This document shows positions 26,001 through 34,379 of a stretch of DNA of 64,000 nt, one piece after another (within the stretch, counting starts at the first letter, position 1; each line of letters opens with the position of its first letter). Below the pieces are notes generated by a model, which made no database searches, was not told the origin of the DNA, and saw only the letters and a program-made list of their open reading frames with translations. Source of the stretch: Apteryx mantelli (lineage: Eukaryota; Chordata; Aves; Apterygiformes; Apterygidae); contig NW_027118455.1 of the NCBI RefSeq assembly GCF_036417845.1, forward strand, positions 1 to 64,000. The letters run 5' to 3'. The position numbers were made by a program, and so were the translations under genes.

Positions 26001-29000
26001 ACCCACAGACTCCCAGAGAGCCCCATAGAGCCCATAGACCTCCATAGAGCCCTGTAGACCCCATAGACCTCCAGAGAGCCCCATAGAGCCCATAGACCTC
26101 CATAGAGCCCTGTAGACCCCATAGACCCCCAGAGAGTCCCAGAAAACCCTACAGACCCCATAGACCTCCATAGACCCCATAGACACCAGTATATCCCCAT
26201 AGAGACCTATAGACACCCAAAGAGCCCCATGGAGCCCCGTAGACCCCATAAGAACCCATAGACCCTGTAGACCCTGTAGACCTCGTAGACACCCATGGAC
26301 CCCCACAGACCCCTACAGACCCTCGTAACTCCTATAGACCCCATAGGACCCCATAGGCCCCCTATAGCCCCCCATAGGACCCCATACCCCCCCCCCGAGC
26401 CCCCCGCGGCCCCCGCGGGCGCCCACGTGGATGGAGCTGTTCCGCAGCTTCTCCATGACGTCCACCATGAAGTCGCGGATGGCGTCGAACTGGGCGGGCG
26501 TCATGCTGTTGGAGCCGTCGAAGAGGAAGGCCAGGTCCACCGCGCCCAGCAGGCAGCCTGCGGCCCGGACGCCTGGGTCCCTGCCCGGACGCCTGGGCCC
26601 CCCCGGACGCCTGGGCCCCTCCCGGACGCCTGGGCGCCTCCCGGACGCCTGGGTCCCTTCCCGGACGCCTGGGTCCCTTCCCGCACGCCTGGGCCCCTCC
26701 CCAGACGCCTGGGTCCCTTCCCGGACGCCTGGGCCCCCCCGGACGCCTGGGTCCCTGCCCGGACGCCTGGGTCCCTCCCGGACGCCTGGGCCCCTCCCCG
26801 GACACCTGGGTCCCTTCCCGCACGCCTGGGCCCCTCCCCAGACGCCTGGGTCCCTTCCTGGACGCCTGGGCGCCTCCCGGACGCCTGGGTCCCTCCCGGA
26901 CGCCTGGGCCCCTCCCGGACGCCTGGGTCCCTCCCGGACGCCTGGGCCCCCCCGGACGCCTGGGTCCCTGCCCGGACGCCTGGGCCCCTCCCCGGACGCC
27001 TGGGTCCCTCCCGGACGCCTGGGTCCCTGCCCGGACGCCTGGGCCCCTCCCCGGACGCCTGGGTCCCTCCCGGACGCCTGGGCCCCTCCCGGACTCCTGG
27101 GTCCCTCCCAGACGCCTGGGCCCCTCCCGGACGCCTGGGTCCCCTCCCGGACGCCTGGGCCCCTCCCGGACGCCTGGGCCCCTCCCGGACACCTGGGCCC
27201 TTCCCGGACGCCTGGGCGCCTCCCGGACGCCTGGGTCCCTCCTGGACGCCTGGGCCCCTCCAGGACACCTGGGTCCCTTCCCGGACGCCTGGGCCCCTCC
27301 CGGACGCCTGGGTCCCTCCTGGACGCCTGGGCCCCTCCCGGACGCCTGGGCCCCTCCCGGACACCTGGGCCCTTCCCGGACGCCTGGGCGCCTCCCGGAC
27401 GCCTGGGTCCCTCCTGGACGCCTGGGCCCCTCCAGGACACCTGGGTCCCTCCCGGACGCCTGGGCCCCTTCCGGACACCTGGGTCCCTCCCGAACTCCTG
27501 GGCCCCTTCCGGACACCTGGGTCCCTCCCGGACGCCTGGGCCCCTCCCGGACGCCTGGGTCCCTCCTGGACGCCTGGGCCCCTCCCGGACGCCTGGGCCC
27601 CTCCCGGACGCCTGGGCCCCTCCCAAACGCCTGGGCCCCTCCCGGACGCCTGGGCCCCTCCCGGACACCTGGGTCCTTCCCGGACGCCTGGGCCCCCCCC
27701 GGACGCCTGGGCCCCCCCCGGACGCCTGGGTCCCTCCCAAACGCCTGGGCCCCTCCCGGACACCTGGGTCCCTCCTGGACGCCTGGGCCCTTCCCGGACG
27801 CCTGGGCCCCTCCCAGACACCTGGGCCCCTCCCAGACACCTGGGCCCCTCCCGGACGCCTGGGCCCTTCCCGGACGCCTGGGTCCCTCCCAAACGCCTGG
27901 GTCCCTCCCAGACACCTGGGCCCCTCCCGGACGCCTGGGCCCTTCCCGGACGCCTGGGTCTCTCCCAAACGCCTGGGTCCCTCCCAGACACCTGGGCCCC
28001 TCCCGGACGCCTGGGCCCTTCCCGGACGCCTGGGTCCCTCCCAAACGCCTGGGTCCCTCCCAGACACCTGGGCCCCTCCCGGACGCCTGGGCCCTTCCCG
28101 CCCGGATGCCTGGGCCCTTCCTGGACACCTGGGTCCCTTCCCGCCCGGATGCCTGGGCCCCTCCCGGACGCCTGGGCCCCTCCCCGGACGCCTGGGCCCT
28201 TCCCGCCCGGACGCCTGGGCCCTCACCCTGGTAGCCGGGGGCGCGGGCGCGGGGGGGGCTCAGCCGGGGCCCCAGCTCGTAGCAGAGGCCGCTGACGTAG
28301 ACGTTGCGGTCGCAGGTGCGGCTCAGCCCGGGGCCGCAGGCCTGGGGGGGGGAGGGGGGCGGTGGGGGGGGCGGGGACGCCTGGGCCCCTCCTCGCCCCT
28401 CCCCCCCCGCCGCGACCCCTCCCCCCCCCCGACTCACGATGGCGCCGGTGCTGGTGCGGGCCAGGGCCATGCCCATGTGGGCCACGGAGCCGTTGCCTGC
28501 GGGGACGCGGGGGGTCAGGGGACGCCTGGGCCCCGCCGGGACCTCGGCTCCGCCCCTTAGCCTTAACTCCACCCCTTAAACTCGACCCCGCCCCTTGGCC
28601 TTAACTCTGCCCTCTATAACCTTAACTCCGCCCCTTAACCTTAACTCTGCCCCTATAACCTTAACTCTGCCCCTTAACCTTAACTCCGCCCCTTAACCTT
28701 AACTCTGCCCCTATAACCTTAACTCTGCCCCATAACCTTAACTCTGCCCCTATAACCTTTACTCTGCCCCTTAACCTTAACTCTGCCCCTTAACCTTAAC
28801 TCTGCCCCTTAACCTTAACTCCGCCCCTTAACCTTAACTCTGCCCCTTAACCTTAACTCCGCCCCTATAACCTTAACTCTGCCCCTATAACCTTAACTCT
28901 GCCCCTCTATAACCTTAACTCCGCCCCTATAACCTTAACTCTGCCCCTATAACCTTAACTCTGCCCCTCTATAACCTTAACTCTGCCCCTATAACCTTAA

Positions 29001-31579
29001 CTCTGCCCCTATAACCTTAACTCTGCCCCTCTATAACCTTAACTCTGCCCCTATAACCTTAACTCTGCCCCTATAACCTTAACTCTGCCCCTCTATAACC
29101 TTAACTCCGCCCCTTAACCTTAACTCTGCCCCTATAACCTTAACTCCGCCCCTATAACCTTAACTCTGCCCCTTAACCTTAACTCTGCCCCTTAACCTTA
29201 ACTCTGCCCCTATAACCTTAACTCTGCCCCTATAACCTTAACTCTGCCCCTCTATAACCTTAACTCCGCCCCTTAACCTTAACTCTGCCCCTATAACCTT
29301 AACTCCGCCCCTTAACCTTAACTCTGCCCCTTAACCTTAACTCCGCCCCTATAACCTTAACTCTGCCCCTATAACCTTAACTCTGCCCCTTAACCTTAAC
29401 TCTGCCCTCTATAACCTTAACCCCGCCCCTTAACCTTAACTCTGCCCCTATAACCTTAACTCCGCCCCTATAACCTTAACTCCGCCCCTTAACCTTAACT
29501 CTGCCCTCTATAACCTTAACCCCGCCCCTTAACCTTAACTCTGCCCCTATAACCTTAACTCCGCCCCTATAACCTTAACTCCGCCCCTTAACCTTAACTC
29601 TGCCCTCTATAACCTTAACCCCGCCCCTTTATAACCTTAACTCCGCCCCTTAACCTTAACTCTGCCCCTCTATACCCTTCCCACGTGCACAGGATGCCTA
29701 GGCCCGTCCCCCCTCGCCCCGCCCCCTTTGCCCCGCCCCCTTTGCCCCGCCCCTTTGCCCCACCCCCGGCCCGGCCCCGACCCACCTGCCAGCGGCAGCT
29801 CCCGGCACTCGCCCTCGTCCACGCGACACTCGTAGAGGCACCCAGCGGCCTCCGACGGCGGCGACGGGGCCCCCACCAGGATCCTGGGGGGGGGGGGGGG
29901 GGAACGACACACGTGTGAGGGGCCCAGGCGTCCGGGGCGACCCCCCCCCCCACCACCCCGCTCAGGGCAGGCAGAGGGGCCCAGGCGTCCGGGCCGGGGC
30001 GACGCACCGGGAGCCGTTGAGCTGCAGCACTTGGTGGCCGAAGCTCCCGGAGACGTTGGGGGGCAGGAGGAGGACGGGGGTCGGGTCCAGGTTGAAGGCG
30101 GAGGCCACGGACAACCCTGCGGGGGGGGGGGGGTCACCGAGGGGCCCAGGCGTCCGGGCGCCCGGCCCCGGCTGCCCTCCGAGGCGTGGAAGGGGCCCAG
30201 GCGTCCGGGCGGCCGCCCTGGTTAACCTCGAGGTGCCGCCGGAGCCACTTCCTTCCTGGCACCGTGGGAGCGGGCCCAGGCGTCCGGGGCGTCCCAGGAT
30301 GCTCTGCCCGAACCCGCCCGATTGCGCTTCTCACCCGCAGAGAGGGCCCAGGCGTCCGGGCACCCCTCCCCCGCCCGGCCCGCCGCCCGCGCGCGCAGGT
30401 GCTGCTGCCGCCGCCGCTGCTGCTGCCACCCCCCGGCACCATGTGGGGGCCCAGGCGTCCGAGGGGCCCAGGGTCCCCGCTCCAACCCCGCCACCTCCCA
30501 GGGGGCCCAGGCGTCCGAGGGGCCCAGGCGTCCGGGACCCTGCTCCAACCCCGCCACCTCCCAGGGGACCCAGGTGTCCGAGGGGCCCAGGCGTCCGGGG
30601 ACCCCGCTCCAACCCCAGCACCTCCCAGGGGGCCCAGGCGTCCGAGGGGCCCAGGCGTCCGGGACCCCGCTCCAACCCCGCCACCTCCCAGGGGGCCCAG
30701 GCGTCCGAGGGGCCCAGGCGTCCGGGGACCCCGCTCCAACCCCGCCACCTCCCAGGGGGCCCAGGTGTCCGGGGGACCCAGGCGTCCGGGACCCTGCTCC
30801 AACCCTGCCACCTCCCAGGGGGCCCAGGCGTCCGAGGGGCCCAGGCGTCCGGGACCCTGCTCCAACCCTGCCACCTCCCAGGGGGCCCAGGTGTCCGGGG
30901 GACCCAGGCGTCCGGGACCCTGCTCCAACCCCAGCACCTCCCAGGGGGCCCAGGCGTCCGAGGGGCCCAGGCGTCCGGGGACCCTGCTCCAACCCCAGCA
31001 CCTCCCAGGGGGCCCAGGCGTCCGAGGGGCCCAGGCGTCCGGGACCCTGTTCCAACCCCAGCACCTCCCAGGGGGCCCAGGCGTCCGAGGGGCCCAGGCG
31101 TCCGGGACCCTGCTCCAACCCCGCCACCTCCCAGGGGGCCCAGGTGTCCGAGGGGCCCAGGCGTCCGGGGACCCCGCTCCAACCCCAGCACCTCCCAGGG
31201 GGCCCAGGCGTCCGAGGGGCCCAGGCGTCCGGGGACCCCGCTCCAACCCCAGCACCTCCCAGGGGACCCAGGCGTCCGAGGGGCCCAGGCGTCCGGGACC
31301 CCATTCCCCCCCCCCACATGAGGGGCCCAGGCGTCCGAGGGGCCCAGGCGTCCGAGGCCCTGCTCCAACCACAGCACCTCCCAGGGGCCCAGGCGTCCGG
31401 GAGACCCAGGCGTCCGAGGCCCTGCTCCAACCCTGCCACCTCCCAGGGGGCCCAGGCGTCTGAGGGGCCCAGGCGTCCGGGACCCCGTCCCGCCCCCCGC
31501 TCCCCGCGCGAGGGGCCCAGGCGTCCGGGCGCGTACCGGCGAGGGCGATGCCCAGCAGGACGAGGCTGGGCCCGGCCAT
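3506..31579 (-). CDS. ITGAL: ITGAL: integrin alpha-L (CD11a, LFA-1 alpha), complete
   Basis: A complete leukocyte integrin alpha chain. With beta-2 (CD18) this family forms LFA-1, the ICAM-binding receptor of leukocytes. I assign 29 coding exons (listed in the block entries below); lengths sum to 3576 nt, 1191 codons plus stop, and every intron phase agrees, against 1170 residues in human. Order: signal peptide, start of propeller, inserted I domain with MIDAS DGSNS, three Ca-binding FG-GAP repeats, Cys-bearing leg domains, one membrane span, and a GFFKR tail. [38 protein letters not shown] and [15 protein letters not shown] match ITGAL better than ITGAM, ITGAX or ITGAD. The gene fits in 28 kb because its introns are tandem arrays, often a different family per intron. 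The start is the ATG in a GC-rich first exon, head-to-head with PYCARD. Confidence 0.96.
3770..4725. repeat. AGGGAATTGCAACCCC array, last ITGAL intron
   Basis: Unit of about 20-26 bp, e.g. AGGGAATTGCAACCCCAAAC, with A-run length variation. Confidence 0.95.
4901..4958. promoter_or_regulatory. Five tandem CRE-like palindromes beside ITGAL exon 27
   Basis: 11-bp unit GTGACGTCACG. Perfect TGACGTCA at 4903-4910, 4925-4932 and 4936-4943, with CGACGTCA variants at 4914-4921 and 4947-4954. TGACGTCA is the known CREB/ATF site; function here is unproven. Confidence 0.6.
5070..6705. repeat. GGGGACACGTT array, ITGAL intron 26
   Basis: About 1.6 kb of 11-bp units (GGGGACACGTT, GGGGACATGTT, GGGGATGAGTT) arranged in higher-order blocks of about 80-100 bp at the left end and degenerating to the right. 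Confidence 0.96.
6720..14720 (-). CDS. ITGAL: ITGAL exons 16-26: thigh and calf domains
   Basis: Exons 14720-14605, 13735-13491, 12271-12161, 11090-10875, 10248-10141, 10016-9937, 9237-9151, 8926-8851, 7781-7665, 7564-7496 and 6827-6720. Recognisable segments are [53 protein letters not shown] (human IPFEKNCG), [33 protein letters not shown] and [11 protein letters not shown]. Cys positions and N-glycosylation sequons such as NVS and NSS fit the integrin leg. Composition is shifted strongly to Ala, Arg, Pro and Gly relative to mammals, as expected for GC-driven codon content. These are the least conserved exons, but their phases leave no gap. Confidence 0.9.
6915..7490. repeat. GGTGTCACCCATCAGT array, ITGAL intron 25
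   Basis: 15-16 bp unit GGTGTCACCCATCAGT with a CCTTG variant; adjacent copies form a higher-order block of about 110 bp that repeats at least twice. Confidence 0.95.
7795..8850. repeat. GGGGACACCATGGTGG array, ITGAL intron 23
   Basis: Units based on GGGGACACCATGGTGGC and GGGGACATCGTTGCATT combine into larger blocks of roughly 90 bp. Confidence 0.94.
8945..9150. repeat. Core-repeat copies, ITGAL intron 22
   Basis: Six or seven CCCGGACGCCTGGG copies spaced by GGGGACGTCGGGGGG. Confidence 0.93.
9300..9860. repeat. About 31-bp AT-richer array, ITGAL intron 21
   Basis: Units contain TTTGGGTGCAA and TCCTTGCAATAACCCCG. It is one of the few AT-richer stretches in the gene. Confidence 0.94.
10265..10870. 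repeat. Core-repeat array, ITGAL intron 19
   Basis: CCCGGACGCCTGGGCCC units with CTGTTCCC spacers; alternating long and short spacers form a doublet of about 42 bp. Confidence 0.96.
11105..12150. repeat. TGTCCCCAAA array, ITGAL intron 18
   Basis: 9-10 bp units TGTCCCCAAA, TGTCCCCAA and TGTCCCCCA, about 1 kb. Confidence 0.97.
12320..13480. repeat. GGGATTTGCACCCAAA array, ITGAL intron 17
   Basis: About 20-bp units, e.g. GGGATTTGCACCCAAAT and GGGGTTTTGCACC, with a distinct subfamily (TTGCACCCCGAAA) in the right half. Confidence 0.95.
13745..14575. repeat. TTGCACCCATTGCATGCAC array, ITGAL intron 16
   Basis: 9-bp TTGCACCCA units alternating with TTGCATGCAC in the left half and with TTGCAAAGCCCATT in the right half. 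Confidence 0.95.
14815..15095. repeat. CGGGGTGCAATTCCC copies, ITGAL intron 15
   Basis: Eight or nine copies of GGGGTGCAATTCCC in units of 30-40 bp including the segment GTGCGAGCCCCGAAT. Confidence 0.9.
15128..21454 (-). CDS. ITGAL: ITGAL exons 10-15: beta-propeller blades with Ca2+ sites
   Basis: Exons 21454-21387, 21298-21157, 19354-19218, 18455-18318, 16313-16110 and 15258-15128, about residues 331-604. Visible motifs: [70 protein letters not shown] with AAVGAPLE; and [15 protein letters not shown]. The last three carry the DxDxDG-like calcium loops of FG-GAP repeats, with the third looser than usual. The introns are the TTGCACCC-containing arrays at 21.5-22.5, 19.4-21.1, 18.5-19.2, 16.3-18.3 and 15.3-16.1 kb. 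Confidence 0.94.
15310..16095. repeat. About 40-bp TTGCACCCCGATTCCAGCAG array, ITGAL intron 14
   Basis: About 18 copies; each unit holds TTGCACCCCGATTCCAGCAG and GTGCAATGCAGGGAG. Confidence 0.96.
16340..18285. repeat. About 33-bp TTGCACCCAAATATTGGGG array, ITGAL intron 13
   Basis: Nearly 2 kb, roughly 55-60 copies by length. Units contain TTGCACCCAAATATTGGGG and TGACACTGAGCAA. A block of about 440 bp (16650-17090) recurs at 17100-17430, so a higher-order duplication is present. Confidence 0.97.
18500..19205. repeat. GCAACCTGCACCCCAAAATT array, ITGAL intron 12
   Basis: About 20-24 bp units; GCAACCCGCCCCGTGCCC is a frequent variant. Confidence 0.95.
19405..21145. repeat. TTGCACCCATTGCACCA array, ITGAL intron 11
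   Basis: About 1.7 kb of 9-bp TTGCACCCA-type units with periodic insertion of TTGCAAACCCC. Confidence 0.96.
21490..22480. repeat. About 150-bp higher-order array, ITGAL intron 9
   Basis: The marker GCATCAGCCTCGT recurs near 21577, 21726, 21879, 22030, 22211 and 22328. Each unit carries one or more copies of the 12-bp palindrome GTGCAATTGCAC. Confidence 0.93.
22520..26557 (-). CDS. ITGAL: ITGAL exons 6-9: inserted (I / von Willebrand A) domain
   Basis: Exons 26557-26427, 24735-24590, 23785-23647 and 22670-22520 encode roughly residues 142-330. Visible ligand-site features are the MIDAS loop DGSNS in [15 protein letters not shown], the second-loop Thr in [13 protein letters not shown], and the third-loop Asp in [15 protein letters not shown]. 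The C-terminal helix segment [20 protein letters not shown] closely follows human ITGAL, the region that relays activation. In known LFA-1 this domain binds ICAMs through Mg2+. The domain is intact in reading frame although its three introns are about 1.9, 0.8 and 1.0 kb of pure tandem repeat. Confidence 0.95.
22680..23640. repeat. Core-repeat array, ITGAL intron 8
   Basis: CCCGGACGCCTGGGCCCCT units with alternating spacers CGCT, CCAGT and CTGCA in a repeating order, forming a triplet higher-order unit of about 65 bp. Confidence 0.97.
23800..24540. repeat. About 34-bp GGGGTGCAATTCCCTGGG array, ITGAL intron 7
   Basis: Units contain GGGGTGCAATTCCCTGGG and CCCGGATATC. Alternation of three variants (CACCCCGGATATC, CACTCTGGATATC, CATCCCAGATATC) gives a higher-order period of about 135 bp. 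Confidence 0.95.
24825..26395. repeat. CCATAGACCC array, ITGAL intron 6
   Basis: 9-10 bp units CCATAGACCC, CCATAGAGCC and CACCCATAGA over about 1.6 kb, free of the core repeat. Confidence 0.96.
26570..28222. repeat. Core-repeat array, ITGAL intron 5 (longest)
   Basis: About 85 copies, by length, of the 19-bp CTCCCGGACGCCTGGGCCC unit, the longest homogeneous array of this family in the window. CAGACACC, AAACGCC and GACTCC variants cluster. Confidence 0.97.
28227..31579 (-). CDS. ITGAL: ITGAL exons 1-5: signal peptide and first propeller blade
   Basis: Coding exons (minus strand, high to low): 31579-31537, signal peptide start [15 protein letters not shown]; 30116-30008, end of signal and [10 protein letters not shown]...[10 protein letters not shown], the first propeller strands; 29883-29786, ILVGAP...GCLYEC; 28496-28438, [13 protein letters not shown]; 28341-28227, [21 protein letters not shown]. 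The cleavage site is probably just before AFNLD, as in other alpha chains where the mature protein begins with a NLD-like motif. The introns hold the 14-bp core arrays (29.9-31.5 kb) and the CCTTAACTCTGCCCC array (28.5-29.7 kb). Confidence 0.92.
28545..29680. repeat. CCTTAACTCTGCCCCTATAA array, ITGAL intron 3
   Basis: 18-22 bp units in two main forms, CCTTAACTCTGCCCC with or without a following TATAA, plus a CCGCCCC subtype. Confidence 0.96.
29915..31530. repeat. Core-repeat arrays, ITGAL introns 1-2
   Basis: Scattered copies at 29920-30350, then from 30440 a higher-order array of about 64 bp: two CCCAGGCGTCCGGG-type cores (the first often ending CCGAGG) and a spacer containing GCTCCAACCCCGCCACCTCC. 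Confidence 0.96.
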
Positions 31580-32324
31580 GCTGGCGGCGGCGGCGGCGGC
31601 GCGCGGGGGCCGCTGGGGCGGCGCCAGGTCCCTCCGCGCCGGGGCCCCCGTTTCCTTCCGCTGCCGCGCAGGCGCCGACGGCCCCGGACGCCTGGGCCCC
31701 CCCCTTCCTCCTCCTCCCCTCCCCACCCCCAGCGGCTGCATCTCGCCGGGACCCAGGCGTCCGGGTGCACCGTGAACTGGGGACCCAGGCGTCCGGGTCT
31801 GCCCCACACCAGGGGCCCAGGCGTCCGGGCATGTGGTGGGTTGAGGCCCGGGGGGGGCCCAGGCATCCGGGCTGGCTGTGGGTAGGGGCCCAGCAGGGGC
31901 CCAGGCGTCCGGGCGGTTGCTGGGCTGAGCCCCAGGGGGGGGGCCCAGGCGTCCGGGTGCACGTTGGGTCGAGCACCGGGGTGGGCCCAGGCGTCCGGGC
32001 ACCCATCAGGTTGAGTCCCGGGATGGGCCCAGGTGTCCGGGGCTGTCGTGGGCTGAGCGTTAGGGTGGGCCCAGGCGTCCGGGAGCCCATTGGGCCGAGT
32101 CCCGGGATGGGCCCAGGCGTCCGGGAGCCCATTGGGCCGAGTCCCGGGATGGGCCCAGGCGTCCGGGCGCTCGTTGCTCCCCACACCAGGGTGGGCCCAG
32201 GCGTCCGGGTGCCCATCGCTCCCCACACCGGGGCGGGCCCAGGCGTCCGGGGCGGCCCCGGGGGCGGGCCCAGGCATCCGGGCGCCGGTGGCTCCCCACT
32301 CCGCGAGGGGCCCAGGCGTCCGGC
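31580..32324. promoter_or_regulatory. Bidirectional ITGAL/PYCARD promoter region
   Basis: Only 745 bp separate the two start codons. The ITGAL side (31580-31680) is GC-rich with a GGC-triplet run; the remainder is about a dozen copies of the 14-bp core repeat with short variable spacers. The PYCARD ATG follows the last copy directly. No TATA box is visible. Whether the repeat carries promoter function is unknown. Confidence 0.6.
31685..32322. repeat. Core-repeat copies in the ITGAL/PYCARD intergenic space
   Basis: About 14 copies of GGGCCCAGGCGTCCGGG spaced by 25-45 bp of semi-unique sequence. One copy near 31684 is inverted. Confidence 0.94.
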
Positions 32325-34337
32325 ATGTCGCGGGAGCAGATCCTGGCGGCTCTGGACGAGCTGACGGAAGCGGAGCTGCGGCGCCTCAAGGCTGCCCTGG
32401 GCCGGCTGCCGCTGGCGCCCGGCTACGCCGCCATCGCCCGCAGCCGCCTGGAGGCCGCCGACGCCCTCGACCTCACCGACCTGCTCGTGGGCCACTACCG
32501 CGAGGGCTACGGGGCCGCCGTGCCGCCGCCGCCCTGCGCCGCGCCCGCCGCCTCGACCTGGCCGAGCCGCTCGCCGCCGCCGCCGCCGCCGCCGGTCAGC
32601 CGCCTCGCGCCGGGGCCGCGCGCGCACGGAGCGGGGGGGGGTTGCAAAGCGGCGGCGGGGGGGGGGGGGGTCCGGTTTGCACCGGGGCTGCCGACGCCGG
32701 AAATTGCACCGGGCTTTGCGAACGCCGCGGGGGCGGCGAACGGTTGGGACTCGCACCGAGGTGTGAACGATGGAAGTTGCACCGGGGTGGCGAACGGTGG
32801 CGGGTTTGCACCGGGGTTGCAAACGCTGCAGGGTTGCAAATGGTTGCAGTCTGCACCGGGGTTGCAAACGGTTGGGATTTGCACCGGGGTTGCAAACGCT
32901 GGAAATTGCACCAGGGCTGCAAGCGTTGGGGATTTGCACCGGGGTTGCAAACGGTTGGGGGTTGCATCGGGGTTGCAAACGCTGCAGGGTTGCAAATGGT
33001 TGCAGTCTGCACCGGGGTTGCAAACGCTGGAAATTGCACCAGGGCTGCAAGCGTTGGGGATTTGCACCGGGTTGCAAACGGTTGGGGGTTGCATCGGGGT
33101 TGCAAACGCTGCAGGGTTGCAAATGGTTGGGATTCGCACCGGGTTGTGAATGCTGGAAGTTGCATCGGGGTTGCAAATGCCGGGCGGTTGCATGGGGTTG
33201 CTGAGTCCAGGGATTTGCACCGGGGTTGCAAATGCTGCAAATTGCACTGGGGTTGCAAATGCCGGGCGGTTGCAAATGGGCGGATTTGCATTGGGATTGC
33301 CAAATCCAGGGATTTGCACCGGGTTGCAGACGCTGGAAATTGCACTGGTGTTGCAAACGTGGGGATTCGCACTGGGATTTCCGTATCCGGGAATCGCAGC
33401 AGAATTGCTGAATCCTGGAGATTTGCACCGGGATGGGGGAAATCCTGGGCTTTGCCTCAGAATTGCAGGATCCAGGGATTGGCACCGGGGTTTCTGAATC
33501 CTGGAAGTTGCACCGGAATTGCCAAATCTGGGGATTTGCCCCGAAAGTGCTGAATCCCAGGATTTAGAACCAAATTGACAAATCCCGGGATTCGCACGGG
33601 AATTTCCACATCCTGGGATTTGCATCAGAAATTCCAAAATTCAGAATTTGCCCGGGAATCGTCACATCTGGCTAATTCGCACCGGAATTTCCAAATCCGG
33701 GGGATTCGCCCTGGAACTGCGGCAGCCCGGGATTTGCACCCAAATTGCCACATCCAGGGATTTGCACTGGGATTTCTGAATCCTGAGGGTTGCACTGGAG
33801 ATTTGCAAACCCGGAGGATTTTGCAATGGAGATTTGCAAACCCAGAGGATTTTGCAATGGAGATTTGCAAACCTGGAGGATTTTGCAATGGGGATTTGCA
33901 AACCCAGAGGAATTTGCAATGGAGATTTGCAAACCCAGATGTTTTTGCACTGGGGATTTGCAAACCCGAGGCCTCCGCGGGCTCTTGCAGGTGCCGCCCC
34001 CGTGGACCCCGAGGATCCCGTGCCCCCCGCGGCCGCCGCGGCCCCCCGCGGCCCCCGCGCCAAGCAGCAGCACTTCGTGGAGCGGCACCGGGCGGAGCTG
34101 ATCGAGCGGGTGCCGGCGGTGGAGCCGCTGCTGGACCTGCTGCAGGGCGAGGTGCTGGACGCGGAGCAGGCGCGGGCCGTGGCGGCCGAGGCGACGCCGC
34201 AGGGCGCCATGCGCCGGCTGCTGCTGCTGGCGCCCTCCTGGACGCCGCGCTGCAAGGAGCGGGTGCTCGCCGCCCTGCGCCGCCGCCACCCCGCGCTGGT
34301 GGCCGAGCTCGAGGCCCGCGACGCCGGCGACGCCTGA
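32325..34337 (+). CDS. PYCARD: PYCARD (ASC): pyrin-CARD inflammasome adaptor; exon 1 one base short in frame
   Basis: Two exons. Exon 1, 32325-32594, encodes a pyrin domain: MSREQILAALDELTEAEL, then LPLAPGYAAI and ADALDLTDLLV, matching ASC residue for residue at the helix boundaries. Exon 2, 33991-34337, encodes an acidic linker and a CARD: KQQHFVERHRAELIERV, LLDLLQGEVLDAEQ, MRRLLLLAPSWTPRCKERVL, ending at TGA. In known ASC the pyrin domain binds NLRP receptors and the CARD recruits caspase-1. After GYGAAV (near 32515) the frame changes: the ASC-like LRRARRLDLAEPL continues in the next frame, which is also the frame required by the splice to exon 2. One extra base in the GCC-rich run would give 205 codons (human 195). 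This may be a base-calling error or a true frameshift. The intron is a GGGTTGCAAACG array. Confidence 0.92.
32640..33980. repeat. GGGTTGCAAACGCTGG array, PYCARD intron
   Basis: Units of 22-29 bp containing TTGCACCGGGGTTGCAAACG. The right half (33380-33780) degenerates, then a clean unit containing GATTTGCAAACCC repeats at 33790-33975. Confidence 0.95.
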
Positions 34338-34379
34338 GCCGCCCCCGGCCCGGGGAGGGCGGCGGAAAGGACGCGGCGG

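Noticed and set aside
26295-28572. Very long overlapping open frames on both strands (up to about 730 codons) with [13 protein letters not shown]-like repeats
   Set aside because: They are translations of the 19-bp core array. The unit lacks stops in all frames and its length is not a multiple of three, so every frame cycles through the same peptides. The real coding here is the flanking ITGAL exons.
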